A stretch of DNA of 64,000 nucleotides, taken from positions 21,503,108 through 21,567,107 of the forward strand of contig OW203763.1 of the NCBI GenBank assembly GCA_934045905.1. The letters are read 5' to 3'. Source of the DNA: Leuctra nigra (lineage: Eukaryota; Arthropoda; Insecta; Plecoptera; Leuctridae). The position numbers were made by a program, and so were the translations under genes. Of the stretch, positions 43,840-54,763 are shown piece by piece. Under the pieces are notes generated by a model. The model saw only the letters and a program-made list of their open reading frames with translations. It searched no databases and was not told the DNA's origin. Positions within the stretch are counted from its first letter, which is position 1. Every line of letters begins with the position of its first letter.

Positions 43840-44030
43840 ATCAGAGGTGTTGTCAGAATGTTTGTTCTGTCAGGATACTTTGTCAGGATACAGCAATTTA
43901 TCAGGAAATATTATCAGATCGGATCAATCGGGATCAGGAGTGAATCAGATGGCAAAATATTGTCAGTGTGTTGTCAGGATATTTTGTCAGGATACAGCAA
44001 TATATCAGGATGTATTATCAGCATGGAGTC
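43840..44030 (+). repeat. LINE 5' region with tandem TCAGGAT-rich repeats
   Basis: A unit GTCAGGATA(C/T)TTTGTCAGGA with following ACAGCAAT.TATCAGGA occurs at 43869 and again at 43973, a 104-base period. TCAGGA, TCAGAT and GTCAG motifs are strewn between. Tandem 5' repeats often act as promoter monomers in LINEs; that role is inferred here. Confidence 0.65.
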
Positions 44031-44274
44031 ACAGGGTTGTCAAACAAACACACGGATTTTGACGCATGTTGTGAAAATCCCAGCACTCGAACCCGTGACT
44101 TCCACAAGTATTATTTCGTCATGATAGCTTACAGTTGGAAGCCGTTCGGCAAACAACCGTCGTCACATGTTTCTTCCTATCTTCATCAACTTTTCCATCA
44201 GCGAAGGCGACAACTCATACTACATACTCATACTAAAAGTCGTCGACTGAACGTCGAGGAGTACAGTTGTATCA

Positions 44275-45171
44275 ATGTTGTGCGGCAGTTGCGGGTTGGA
44301 AGTGAGTCACGAGGCTGACTCATGCGCATGCCAAGTGTGTGAAAAGCATTTTCATCTTACAAAAGACTGTGCGGGATTACTTAAAGCTTCATACTCAAGT
44401 AAGTCTCAGGAAAAGAAGTCTGCCTGGAGGTGTGGGCAGTGTAAAGAAAAAAAAGCTGCAACACCAACAGGTGACAATCCTTTTTTATCATTTGGAGAGG
44501 CGTTAAATGAGTTCAAGAATGAAATGAGAGAAAATTTCAAAACATTAACGGATGAGGTTATGAAATTAAGACAAGATTTTGCAGGAGAGCTTAAGGAATT
44601 GAAGAGCACTGTTGATGTTTTGAAAAAGCAAGCTGAGGAGAAGGATGTTGTGATTTATAATCTGATGCAACAAGTCAATGTAAATGATCAGTATCACAGG
44701 AATCGCAATATTGAGATTGAAAACGTAGAGCAGCTTGATGACGAGAATGTTGAGGGAATAGTGATAAATGTTGCAAAGAAATTAGATATTGAAATCTTGC
44801 CAGCTGATATTGATGCTGCACATCGTCTACCTTCAAGGAATGAGAACAGAAAAGTTTCCAAAATAATAGTGCAATTTACTACACGAAAGAAGAGGGACCA
44901 ATTCGTGGCTAAGAGGAAGGAGCTACTGAGAAGTTGTGACGTCACAGCTGGAACAAGTCAGGTTCGCGTGTACGTGAATGAAAATCTTTCCCCATATTAT
45001 AGAGAACTGTTTTGGAGAACTAAACAAGAAGCTAAGGACCTTAGACATAAGTTTGTTTGGTTTAGGAACGGTATCATACTGGTGAGAAAAGACGCAGATT
45101 CAAGAAAAGTGCATAAAATAACTTCTATTAGGGATCTTCAAGCATTTGTAGTCGGATGCAACAGTGGCTAG
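44275..45171 (+). CDS. LINE ORF1: PHD-like zinc finger, coiled coil and nucleic-acid-binding domain
   Basis: 298 residues. The N-terminus has C3-C6, C19-C22, H27-C32 and C53-C56, the spacing of a PHD-type C4HC3 zinc finger. A charged coiled coil spans about residues 80-135 (NEFKNEMRENFKTL and onward). The C-terminal half (about 140-290) resembles LINE ORF1 RNA-binding domains, with IDAAHRLPSRN, FTTRKKRDQFVAKRKELL and VYVNENLSPYYRELF. ORF1 proteins bind the element RNA and assist target-primed reverse transcription. Its stop codon overlaps the ORF2 start by 16 bases in another frame, so ORF2 is probably made by reinitiation. The start is the first ATG before the zinc finger. Confidence 0.9.
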   Translation: MLCGSCGLEVSHEADSCACQVCEKHFHLTKDCAGLLKASYSSKSQEKKSAWRCGQCKEKKAATPTGDNPFLSFGEALNEFKNEMRENFKTLTDEVMKLRQDFAGELKELKSTVDVLKKQAEEKDVVIYNLMQQVNVNDQYHRNRNIEIENVEQLDDENVEGIVINVAKKLDIEILPADIDAAHRLPSRNENRKVSKIIVQFTTRKKRDQFVAKRKELLRSCDVTAGTSQVRVYVNENLSPYYRELFWRTKQEAKDLRHKFVWFRNGIILVRKDADSRKVHKITSIRDLQAFVVGCNSG

Positions 45172-48107
45172 ATGAATTTGAATCAAAGGAAAAATCGCAA
45201 GTATTGAGTAACATTGATGAATGGTTTACAGTTATAAAGGGGTTTGTTGTTCTGCACATAAATATAAGGTCAATTAGGAAGCACTGGGATGAACTATTAC
45301 TAATTTTGAATGAATATATAGGAAAATTTGATGTACTTGTCTTGTCGGAGGTGTCATTGCCTGACATTAGTATTGAATATGTCATAAATGGATATACTTT
45401 ATATGAAAATGTAAGAAGAAATAGAAGAGGTGGGGGTATTTTCTTATATGTAAAGAATGAAATTAATTTTAAGTTAACTAAAATAAATTTTGTGAATTTC
45501 GAAGGTATTGGAGGGACATTGACTTTTTCTAATAACCGGAAAATTACGTTATTAGCGGTTTATAGGCCACCAGATAAAAGTAGAACTAGTTATGTCGTTG
45601 AGTTGGATGATTATTTCCAGGAAAATGAGGGCAATGATATCTTGTATGTTGGAGATGTAAATATGAATATACTAAATGAGGATGATGGTAGTATTCAATC
45701 ATATGAAAATGTTATGTCAACAAGGGGATTGCGTAAATGCATCATTGGGGTTACAAGGGAAGAATTTGTTTTGGATAAACTGTGTGTTAGTTGTATTGAT
45801 CATGTGTATGCTAGGATAAAGAATCAACAAGTAAAGTCAGCTATTTTTACTACAAAAATTACTGATCATTACATGGTGTTGGTTGATATTTATATGGAAG
45901 TAATTGTTAATGTAGACAAAAATCAAGATGCAATCAGAGAATTCATTTGCGAAGATAAATTGAAACAATTGTTTAAGGAAGTAAATTGGTCAACATTGTT
46001 GGAGAGTAATGATTGTGTTGAACTCTATGCTAAAATAGTAGACACTTTTAAGCACTGTTATGATAAGGCTACTTACACAAAAAAATTGAATTGTAAAAAT
46101 ATGTTGCGTAAAAATTGGATGACTAAAGATTTGTTGATGGATGTAAACAAAAGGGATAAATTATTCAAAAAATGGAAAAATTGTGAGAATTCTATGAGAT
46201 GCATAAACATGAATGAGTACAAAAAATTTAGAAATGAAGTTACAAAGAAAATAAAGTCTGCAAAGATTGCTTATTATAAGAAAGAGATAGAGGGTGCAAA
46301 AATGAATATGAGAGATATGTGGAAAACAATTAATATTATTTCTGGGAAAAGTAAGAAGAGTTCTGTGGATGATGTTATCACTAGATATTTAGGTAAGGGA
46401 CATACAGTTGATAAAATTGCCAATTTATTTGTTGATTCATTTATAAGTGATATTGAGAATATAAGCCACAAGTGTAATATTGTCTCTAGTAAAAGTGTAT
46501 ATTGTGATGAGGCAACACAGTCATTGTATATTCCAGCAATTCACAGATTTGAAATTGAAAAGATAATAAGAGAAATGAATGTAAATAAGCAACCTGGGAT
46601 TCATAGTATTCGAGCAATTGATATTAAATATTTGTGTACTGAAATTAGTCCTGTGTTAACTCATCTCATAAACTTATCATTAAAGACCGGTGTAGTGCCT
46701 GATGCAATGAAATTGTCAGTAGTTAGACCAATATTTAAGAAAGGAGATCATTTATTGTTAACAAATTACAGGCCAATATCATTGTTGCCAACAGTTGAGA
46801 AAATAATGGAGAAAATTTTAGTCCAAAAGCTAACGGATTACCTTAAAAAGTTTGATATAATTGATAATATGCAATTTGGTTTTCAAAAAGGAAAAAGTAC
46901 AACTGACCTATTGATATTATTTTCCGAATATATTAATTTGAATCTTGACAAAAATTTCAATATAATTGCGTTGTTCATTGATTTTTCGAAGGCATTTGAT
47001 ACCATTAATCACAAAAAGTTAATACAAATTTTGGAGAATATTGGGATAAGGGGACCATTATTGAATTGGTTTAAGAATTATTTAAATAATCGAAAGATTG
47101 TAGTCAAGGTGTCAAATTCTTTTAGTTATTATAAAGACGTGTTACTGGGAGTCCCTCAAGGGTCTAACCTTGGCCCTATTTTGTATATAATCTATGTAAA
47201 TTATGTATTTAAATTACTACATGACACAAAGATATTTATGTTTGCAGATGATACCGTTCTTTTAGTAGCTAATAAAAGTTTAGAAATTGCAGAAATGGAA
47301 CTTCAGATCAACTTCAATAAATTAATTTGTTGGACTCATGATAGTGGTCTGGTGATTAATTCTAGCAAAACAAAAATATTACATATATGTTCTCCTTTTA
47401 ATACAGAAAAGAATTCTATGATTGACATTACTTTTCATTCCAATAGTTGTATACATAATAATACGTTGGAAGGTAGTTGTCTTTGTGTGACTAAAATTGA
47501 GACCGCTGAAACTCATGTTTATTTGGGTTTGACTATTGATAGACATTTTACTTGGCGCCCTCATATTAATGTTCTTTGTAATAAATTGCGTATATGTGCA
47601 TATAGATTATATAATTTAAACGATATTTTGTCATTGCGATTAATAAAAATAGTGTATTATGCGCTGGTTGAGTCAATTATGACGTATGGGGTATTGGCAT
47701 GGGGTAATGCTTCTGATGTGCATTTACAGAGGATTTTTATGGTTCAGAAAAGAATTATTAATATTATAACGCCAAATTATGTGAAGATTAAATTTAATTA
47801 TAAAAATGATAGTTTTTTTGCATATTTGAATTTCCTTAACATTTTTGATATTTTCTTGTATAAATTAATTATACGGTATTACTTTGACGATGAATATAAA
47901 ATATTATACGATCATGAAGTAAATACGAGAGCAAAGGAAAAGGGAATACTGAAGGTGCCAGGTTACACAAATAAACATGGCAAAAGGCGGCTTCAATATA
48001 CAATCCCTACTATTTTTAATATCATTCCCCCTGTTTTGAAACAGTTAGATAAATATGTTATTATTAAAAAGGAAATCAAAGATTGGTTGATAAATAGAGA
48101 TCATTAA
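45156..48107 (+). CDS. LINE ORF2: endonuclease and reverse transcriptase
   Basis: 983 residues, unbroken. The apurinic-type endonuclease occupies about 30-240, with LHINIRSI near 34, VLSE near 61, YVGDVNMNIL near 164 and the terminal DH motif in ITDHYMVLVDI near 235. The reverse transcriptase occupies about 485-760, with FKKGD and NYRPISLLP near 525-540, FIDFSKAFDTINH near 607, GVPQGSNLGPILY near 665 and the catalytic FADD at 696-699. No RNase H domain or C-terminal CCHC knuckle is seen. It cuts target DNA and copies the element RNA in place. All listed catalytic motifs are present, so this copy may be young; codon use is AT-rich. The start chosen is the ATG overlapping the end of ORF1. Confidence 0.95.
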   Translation: MQQWLDEFESKEKSQVLSNIDEWFTVIKGFVVLHINIRSIRKHWDELLLILNEYIGKFDVLVLSEVSLPDISIEYVINGYTLYENVRRNRRGGGIFLYVKNEINFKLTKINFVNFEGIGGTLTFSNNRKITLLAVYRPPDKSRTSYVVELDDYFQENEGNDILYVGDVNMNILNEDDGSIQSYENVMSTRGLRKCIIGVTREEFVLDKLCVSCIDHVYARIKNQQVKSAIFTTKITDHYMVLVDIYMEVIVNVDKNQDAIREFICEDKLKQLFKEVNWSTLLESNDCVELYAKIVDTFKHCYDKATYTKKLNCKNMLRKNWMTKDLLMDVNKRDKLFKKWKNCENSMRCINMNEYKKFRNEVTKKIKSAKIAYYKKEIEGAKMNMRDMWKTINIISGKSKKSSVDDVITRYLGKGHTVDKIANLFVDSFISDIENISHKCNIVSSKSVYCDEATQSLYIPAIHRFEIEKIIREMNVNKQPGIHSIRAIDIKYLCTEISPVLTHLINLSLKTGVVPDAMKLSVVRPIFKKGDHLLLTNYRPISLLPTVEKIMEKILVQKLTDYLKKFDIIDNMQFGFQKGKSTTDLLILFSEYINLNLDKNFNIIALFIDFSKAFDTINHKKLIQILENIGIRGPLLNWFKNYLNNRKIVVKVSNSFSYYKDVLLGVPQGSNLGPILYIIYVNYVFKLLHDTKIFMFADDTVLLVANKSLEIAEMELQINFNKLICWTHDSGLVINSSKTKILHICSPFNTEKNSMIDITFHSNSCIHNNTLEGSCLCVTKIETAETHVYLGLTIDRHFTWRPHINVLCNKLRICAYRLYNLNDILSLRLIKIVYYALVESIMTYGVLAWGNASDVHLQRIFMVQKRIINIITPNYVKIKFNYKNDSFFAYLNFLNIFDIFLYKLIIRYYFDDEYKILYDHEVNTRAKEKGILKVPGYTNKHGKRRLQYTIPTIFNIIPPVLKQLDKYVIIKKEIKDWLINRDH

Positions 48108-48114
48108 TTGAATA

Positions 48115-48153
<39 letters not shown>
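48115..48153 (+). repeat. (ATT)n microsatellite in the LINE 3' UTR
   Basis: About 12 ATT/TTA repeats start 8 bases after the ORF2 stop; non-A-tail 3' repeats are common in some LINE clades, but here a further 3' UTR follows. Confidence 0.9.
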
Positions 48154-48432
48154 GATTCAGATGAGTATTATTATTAATGTTATTTTTCCTATACAACTCA
48201 ATTACGTTTGGTAAATACTTTGTAATATAATCCTGTATTTCTTATGAATTTGTATTGTTTATTGAATTAATTAATTATGTCTGCAATATTGATATTGTAT
48301 TTCTTTATGATTTATTATGGTTTATTGAATTATGTATTGCCACAGGCTAGCCAGTCATGGCTATGTGGCCTAGTCTGACTATATGTATTAACCTGTTTAT
48401 AATAAATAAAATGTTAAAACAAAACAAACAAA

Positions 48433-49190
48433 CATGATTCCAGTCCCTGATCAGCTTTACGGGTTGTTTCATCTCATTTATTTATACAGAAGCAAACCGA
48501 AAAGTAAAACAATATGTTAAATAGTAATTAATATTATAAACCGTAACGTTCGCAATCTATGAATTGATGTTTCATACAACATGTCCGGGAAATGGACATA
48601 AACTCCACCTTCAATGTTGATTCGATTCAGGTCAGTTTTGCATAGATTAAGAGTATAGGTATATAGACTACCTGTAAACGCATGGGGAGTGTGTGGCGGG
48701 TGACGAATTACACTGACAGTTCGGCAGTTGACGTAACCCGATTACCAATCCCCATTCCCTGCCGACAAATCCTCCCCCCCTTCTACCAACACCCTCAACA
48801 GTAGCGTGCGAGTCGGGACGTGGTAGAAAGCCTGTAGGCACATGGATATATGCAGCATTGACCAACGCTGTGCTGTGTGTATACGCTACATCGCTAATTA
48901 TCTTCCAAATTTGTCCGGGGATTCGGGGACTTGACACCGTATGTCGAGGTGGTCTCTGCTCCAGGATTCACACAATCAGCAACAAATCTGGGCGGGGACA
49001 GTGATTTCTTTTTAACAGTTTGTCAGGATTACTTTTACCATAACTTTATACAGGAGATGCGTATCCTTTGTATAGGTACCATTTAAATTTGTTATATGAG
49101 TCGAGTGAGTTTGTATTAGATGGAAGTGCCGTTTTGCATTCATTGATGATAATGAATTTCATACACAAGTTTATCGTTTTGTTATTTTTC
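48433..49190. other. Sequence between LINE and satellite; no gene seen
   Basis: No supported coding pattern. The 89-codon minus frame at 48668-48937 lacks a recognisable domain. Confidence 0.4.
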
Positions 49191-49191
49191 T

Positions 49192-52100
49192 GGGTGGAGG
49201 TGCCGTAATTAATTTTTTTCCACGAAACTAACGCAACATTGCATTATGGGTGATAATATAAAATGACAACTTTGTTCTCGGGTAACAATCTTCTCATCTC
49301 AGTGTTATTCACAACCTTCTCGGGTTAGATGAGAATTGCTGTCACGCGAGAACAGGATTTGCTGTTCAGGGTGGAGGTGCCGTATCATATAAAATGACAA
49401 CTTTGTTCTCGGGTGACAACCTTCTCATCTCAGTGTTATTCACAACCTTCTCGGGTTAGATGAGAAGCTTTCACGCGAGAACAGGATTTGCTGTTCAGGG
49501 TGGAGGTGCCGTATCATATAAAATGACAACTTTGTTCTCGGGTGACAACCTTCTCATCTCAGTGTTATTCACAACCTTCTCGGGTTAGATGAGAAGCTTT
49601 CACGCGAGAACAGGATTTGCTGTTCAGGGTGGAGGTGCCGTATCATATAAAATGACAACTTTGTTCTCGGGTGACAACCTTCTCATCTCAGTGTTGTTCA
49701 CAACCTTCTCGGGTTAGATGAGAATTGCTGTCACGCGAGAACAGGATTTGCTGTTCAGGGTGGAAGTGCCGTATCATATAAAATGACAACTTTGTTCTCG
49801 GGTGACAACCTTCTCATCTCAGTGTTATTCACAACCTTCTCGGGTTAGATGAGAAGCTTTCACGCGAGAACAGGATTTGCTGTTCAGGGTGGAGGTGCCG
49901 TATCATATAAAATGACAACTTTGTTCTCGGGTGACAACCTTCTCATCTCAGTGTTGTTCACAACCTTCTCGGGTTAGATGAGAAGCTTTCACGCGAGAAC
50001 AGGATTTGCTGTTCAGGGTGGAGGTGCCGTATCATATAAAATGACAACTTTGTTCTCGGGTGACAACCTTCTCATCTCAGTGTTGTTCACAACCTTCTCG
50101 GGTTAGATGAGAAGCTTTCACGCGAGAACAGGATTTGCTGTTCAGGGTGGAAGTGCCGTATCATATAAAATGACAACTTTGTTCTCGGGTGACAACCTTC
50201 TCATCTCAGTGTTGTTCACAACCTTCTCGGGTTAGATGAGAATTGCTGTCACGCGAGAACAGGATTTGCTGTTCAGGGTGGAAGTGCCGTATCATATAAA
50301 ATGACAACTTTGTTCTCGGGTGACAACCTTCTCATCTCAGTGTTGTTCACAACCTTCTCGGGTTAGATGAGAATTGCTGTCACGCGAGAACAGGATTTGC
50401 TGTTCAGGGTGGAGGTGCCGTATCATATAAAATGACAACTTTGTTCTCGGGTGACAACCTTCTCATCTCAGTGTTATTCACAACCTTCTCGGGTTAGATG
50501 AGAAGCTTTCACGCGAGAACAGGATTTGCTGTTCAGGGTGGAGGTGCCGTATCATATAAAATGACAACTTTGTTCTCGGGTGACAACCTTCTCATCTCAG
50601 TGTTATTCACAACCTTCTCGGGTTAGATGAGAAGCTTTCACGCGAGAACAGGATTTGCTGTTCAGGGTGGAGGTGCCGTATCATATAAAATGACAACTCT
50701 GTTCTCGGGTGACAATCTTCTCATCTCTGTGTTGTTCACAACCTTCTCGGGTTAGATGAGAAGCTTTCACGCGAGAACAGGATTTGCTGTTCAGGGTGGA
50801 GGTGCCGTATCATATAAAATGACAACTTTGTTCTCGGGTGACAACCTTCTCATCTCAGTGTTATTCACAACCTTCTCGGGTTAGATGAGAAGCTTTCACG
50901 CAGAACAGGATTTGCTGTTCAGGGTGGAGGTGCCGTATCATATAAAATGACAACTTTGTTCTCGGGTGACAACCTTCTCATCTCAGTGTTATTCACAACC
51001 TTCTCGGGTTAGATGAGAATTGCTGTCACGCGAGAACAGGATTTGCTGTTCAGGGTGGAGGTGCCGTATCATATAAAATGACAACTTTGTTCTCGGGTGA
51101 CAACCTTCTTATCTCTGTGTTGTTCACAACCTTCTCGGGTTAGATGAGAATTGCTGTCACGAGAGAACAGGATTTGCTGTTCAGGGTGGAGGTGCCGTAT
51201 CATATAAAATGACAACTTTGTTCTCGGGTGACAACCTTCTTATCTCTGTGTTGTTCACAACCTTCTCGGGTTAGATGAGAATTGCTGTCACGCGAGAACA
51301 GGATTTGCCGTTCAGGGTGGAGGTGCCGTATCATATAAAATGACAACTTTGTTCTCGGGTGACAACCTTCTCATCTCAGTGTTATTCACAACCTTCTCGG
51401 GTTAGATGAGAAGCTTTCACGCGAGAACAGGATTTGCTGTTCAGGGTGGAGGTGCCGTATCATATAAAATGACAACTTTGTTCTCGGGTGACAACCTTCT
51501 CATCTCAGTGTTATTCACAACCTTCTCGGGTTAGATGAGAAGCTTTCACGCGAGAACAGGATTTGCTGTTCAGGGTGGAGGTGCCGTATCATATAAAATG
51601 ACAACTTTGTTCTCGGGTGACAATCTTCTCATCTCTGTGTTGTTCACAACCTTCTCGGGTTAGATGAGAATTGCTGTCACGCGAGAACAGGATTTGCTGT
51701 TCAGGGTGGAGATGCCGTATCATATAAAATGACAACTTTGTTCTCGGGTGACAACCTTCTCATCTCAGTGTTATTCACAACCTTCTCGGGTTAGATGAGA
51801 ATTGCTGTCACGCGAGAACAGGATTTGCTGTTCAGGGTGGAGGTGCCGTATCATATAAAATGACAACTTTGTTCTCGGGTGACAATCTTCTCATCTCTGT
51901 GTTGTTCACAACCTTCTCGGGTTAGATGAGAATTGCTGTCACGCGAGAACAGGATTTGCTGTTCAGGGTGGAGGTGCCGTATCATATAAAATGACAACTT
52001 TGTTCTCGGGTGACAACCTTCTCATCTCAGTGTTATTCACAACCTTCTCGGGTTAGATGAGAAGCTTTCACGCGAGAACAGGATTTGCTGTTCAGGTTGG

Positions 52101-52885
52101 AGGTGCCGTATCATATAAAATGACAACTTTGTTCTCGGGTGACAACCTTCTCATCTCAGTGTTATTCACAACCTTCTCGGGTTAGATGAGAAGCTTTCAC
52201 GCGAGAACAGGATTTGCTGTTCAGGGTGGAGGTGCCGTATCATATAAAATGACAACTTTGTTCTCGGGTGACAATCTTCTCATCTCTGTGTTGTTCACAA
52301 CCTTCTCGGGTTAGATGAGAATTGCTGTCACGCGAGAACAGGATTTGCTGTTCAGGGTGGAGGTGCCGTATCATATAAAATGACAACTTTGTTCTCGGGT
52401 GACAACCTTCTCATCTCAGTGTTGTTCACAACCTTCTCGGGTTAGATGAGAATTGCTGTCACGCGAGAACAGGATTTGCTGTTCAGGGTGGAGGTGCCGT
52501 ATCATATAAAATGACAACTTTGTTCTCGGGTGACAACCTTCTCATCTCAGTGTTGTTCACAACCTTCTCGGGTTAGATGAGAATTGCTGTCACGCGAGAA
52601 CAGGATTTGCTGTTCAGGGTGGAGGTGCCGTATCATATAAAATGACAACTTTGTTCTCGGGTGACAACCTTCTCATCTCAGTGTTATTCACAACCTTCTC
52701 GATGAGAATTGCTGTCACGCGAGAACAGGATTTGCTGTTCAGGGTGGAGGTGCCGTATCATATAAAATGACAACTTTGTTCTCGGGTGACAACCTTCTCA
52801 TCTCAGTGTTGTTCACAACCTTCTCGGGTTAGATGAGAAGCTTTCACGCGAGAACAGGATTTGTGGTTCAGGGTGGAGGTGCCGC
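49192..52885 (+). repeat. Tandem array of about 28 units of 129/131 bp with nested inverted repeats
   Basis: The unit starts GGGTGGAGGTGCCGTATCAT and recurs with little divergence from about 49381 to 52883; the first unit (49204-49381) is divergent and 177 bp. Unit lengths are 129 bp when the spacer reads GAAGCTTTCACG and 131 bp when it reads GAATTGCTGTCACG; single units of 128 and 125 bp carry small deletions. Each unit contains GTTCTCGGGTGACA paired with TGTCACGCGAGAAC and, inside that, TTCTCATCT paired with AGATGAGAA. No frame is open through the array. The edges do not resolve into a recognisable transposon, though CATTGCAT on the left and ATGCAATG on the right are inverted. Confidence 0.95.
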
Positions 52886-54002
52886 ATTTTAATATTGTTT
52901 TCTGTGAAACTCATTGACAATGCAATGCTGTGTTTTCCATCTTTGGTGAAGATGCCCGTTTGCAAGGGACAGGTATTATTTTAAAACTTTAAAAAAATCG
53001 TCACAGCAATTCAAGTGTATTTAACACGTCAATTTTTTTCCAGAGTTAAACAAATAATTTCTCTAAAATTATTTCCTTCCATCCTGGTTTTACTGGAAGT
53101 CATCCAGAAAAAAGAAATCCCTGCATCAAGTCAAACTCCAAATCGTATTTTTCACAATCCTCCTGAATTGTCTTAAACATTAGTTCATAGTTTCACCACA
53201 ACCCCACACGTCGCAAATGAATGTATTACAATTCAGAAAGCTATAGGAACGTAGCACTTTTTACTTTGATGCCAATTAGCCTAAAGATCAATGGCAAGCC
53301 GTCATGTGCTAGCGTTCTCTTGGGATCAAGATTAATTTGATGAAGCATGGGCCCGACTTGGAGTGGTGTAACAACTAGAAATGCCCGGCATATACCCTTA
53401 CATTTGGCGAGCCAGCGGCCGCAAAAGCCACTACCAACTTGGCTATACTCAAGTACAACTTAACTCCATGTTTAGGAGGTTAGAGAGAAGAACAATAAGA
53501 ACTTTTAAAAGAATTAACCTCCTTTCTACTTGAAATAACGGACAGGCAGGTAATTTAGAAAGCTCATAACAGTGTTATAAACTTTTTAAAAAGTTACTGC
53601 ACCAAGGGTCATGAGTCTTCTGAACTTTTTTAGTAACAGAAGAAAAGATAATAAGTTACTATTAAACATACTTTTTTACAGTAATTTAACAGTAGGGTTG
53701 AGTGCAACTAAACAATAATGTTTACATCATATTAATTTGAGAGAGAAACCTTCAAGTACCTACTATTATTAAAAACAAAATGAAGAATATTCTTGAAATA
53801 TTCAAATTCACATTGCAACATATTGACAAGACATTTAAAAAAAAATTAATTGGTAGTACATTGAAATTAAATACTGTAAAATCAGTAAATTTCTCTCCCC
53901 TATAAGTAGTACCTGTGTCGGGGAGATGTGTATTGTCATCAAAATGTAAAACTGATGTATCTCAAATTTAATAATATTATATGAATAATCCCAATTTTAA
54001 TG
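52886..54002. other. Sequence right of the satellite; no gene seen
   Basis: AT-rich with no coding or repeat structure I can support. Confidence 0.35.
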
Positions 54003-54004
54003 TA

Positions 54005-54215
54005 CACCCGGCCAAACAAAACTTGAACGTTGACCAAATTTGAATGACTGCTGGTCATGTCCCATAACCAATCAAAGCTTGTTATTATCATTGAAATGTG
54101 AGGTCACCTACTAGAGTGAGACAATGAGATCGCTTAGACTGACTTCTGATGGTGCTATCTTACATTTATCAGCCTATCAGATTTATTGAACGTTCAAGTT
54201 TTGTTTGGCCAAGTG
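54005..54215 (-). mobile_element. Tc1/mariner-type MITE, family A copy 3 (inverted)
   Basis: This is the reverse-complement orientation of the copies at 659 and 2171. It runs from CACCCGGCCAAACAAAAC to GTTTGGCCAAGTG and is flanked by TA at 54003-54004 and 54216-54217. It has 211 bp with the same core. Confidence 0.87.
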
Positions 54216-54284
54216 TACCTATAAGATAATCATATTTTCAATTTTATAATCACTATGTGAAGTTTCCATCCAGATCTAAAGTCC

Positions 54285-54763
54285 CTTTAGGGCAGGGACG
54301 GCGCCAGGAATTGTTGCAAGGGTGGGCAGCGAGCGGCGAGAAATTATTTAGGGTGGGCACAAAATAAATCCTCAAAAAGTATAGTTGTACGATTAAAAGA
54401 AATCCATGCCCCGCAGGGCGTTTTTTTCTTTCTAAATCAATAGAAACAAATTTGGAACGCTGAAATTATCACTTTTGGTGTAAATGGTGTTTGAAATAAT
54501 ATACAAAATAGTAGAAGAAATAGAAGGAAATAGTATTGAAAGTTACCAAACACAGCTTTGATTAAATGAACGTACAGAAGGAATGCAATTAATTATATCG
54601 GAATTATTGGAATATTTCATTAAATTACACCAAAACATTCAAATTAAAATATAATTATAAATTTATCTTCGATTATTTTTGGGTGGGCAGAGGGTGGGCA
54701 GGGGATATTTTTGGGTGGGCGCGCGCCCACCCGCGCCCACCCCTAGCGCCGTCCCTGCTTTAG
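54285..54763. mobile_element. hAT-like non-autonomous element with exact 8-bp duplication
   Basis: The element is 54293-54755 (463 bp). It runs from CAGGGACGGCGCCAGG to the inverse CTAGCGCCGTCCCTG, with CTTTAGGG at 54285-54292 and 54756-54763. Both ends are GGGTGGGC-rich; the right end holds a GGTGGGCGCGCGCCCACC palindrome. No coding capacity. Confidence 0.9.

Larger units (their letters stand above)
43805..48432 (+). mobile_element. Full-length-looking two-ORF LINE (non-LTR retrotransposon)
   Basis: The element has a repeat-bearing 5' region, ORF1 (44275-45171), ORF2 (45156-48107), a 3' UTR of about 300 bases with AATAAATAAA near 48402-48411, and an A-rich end (AAAACAAAACAAACAAAC) near 48432. 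Both ORFs are intact. The ORF organisation (PHD-type ORF1; apurinic endonuclease plus RT in ORF2, no RNase H) suits the CR1/jockey-related group of LINEs. The 5' border and target duplication could not be fixed. It lies in the same orientation as the putative host gene. Confidence 0.88.

Noticed and set aside
44070..44110. Antisense GGGTTCGAGTGC as a tRNA or SINE B box in the LINE leader
   Set aside because: An isolated motif with no A box; it is probably part of the LINE 5' region.
48668..48937. 89-codon minus-strand frame
   Set aside because: No domain; composition follows the local C-rich sequence.
49192..52885. Regular repeats as a CRISPR array
   Set aside because: The whole 129/131-bp unit is repeated with no unique spacers, and the context is eukaryotic.
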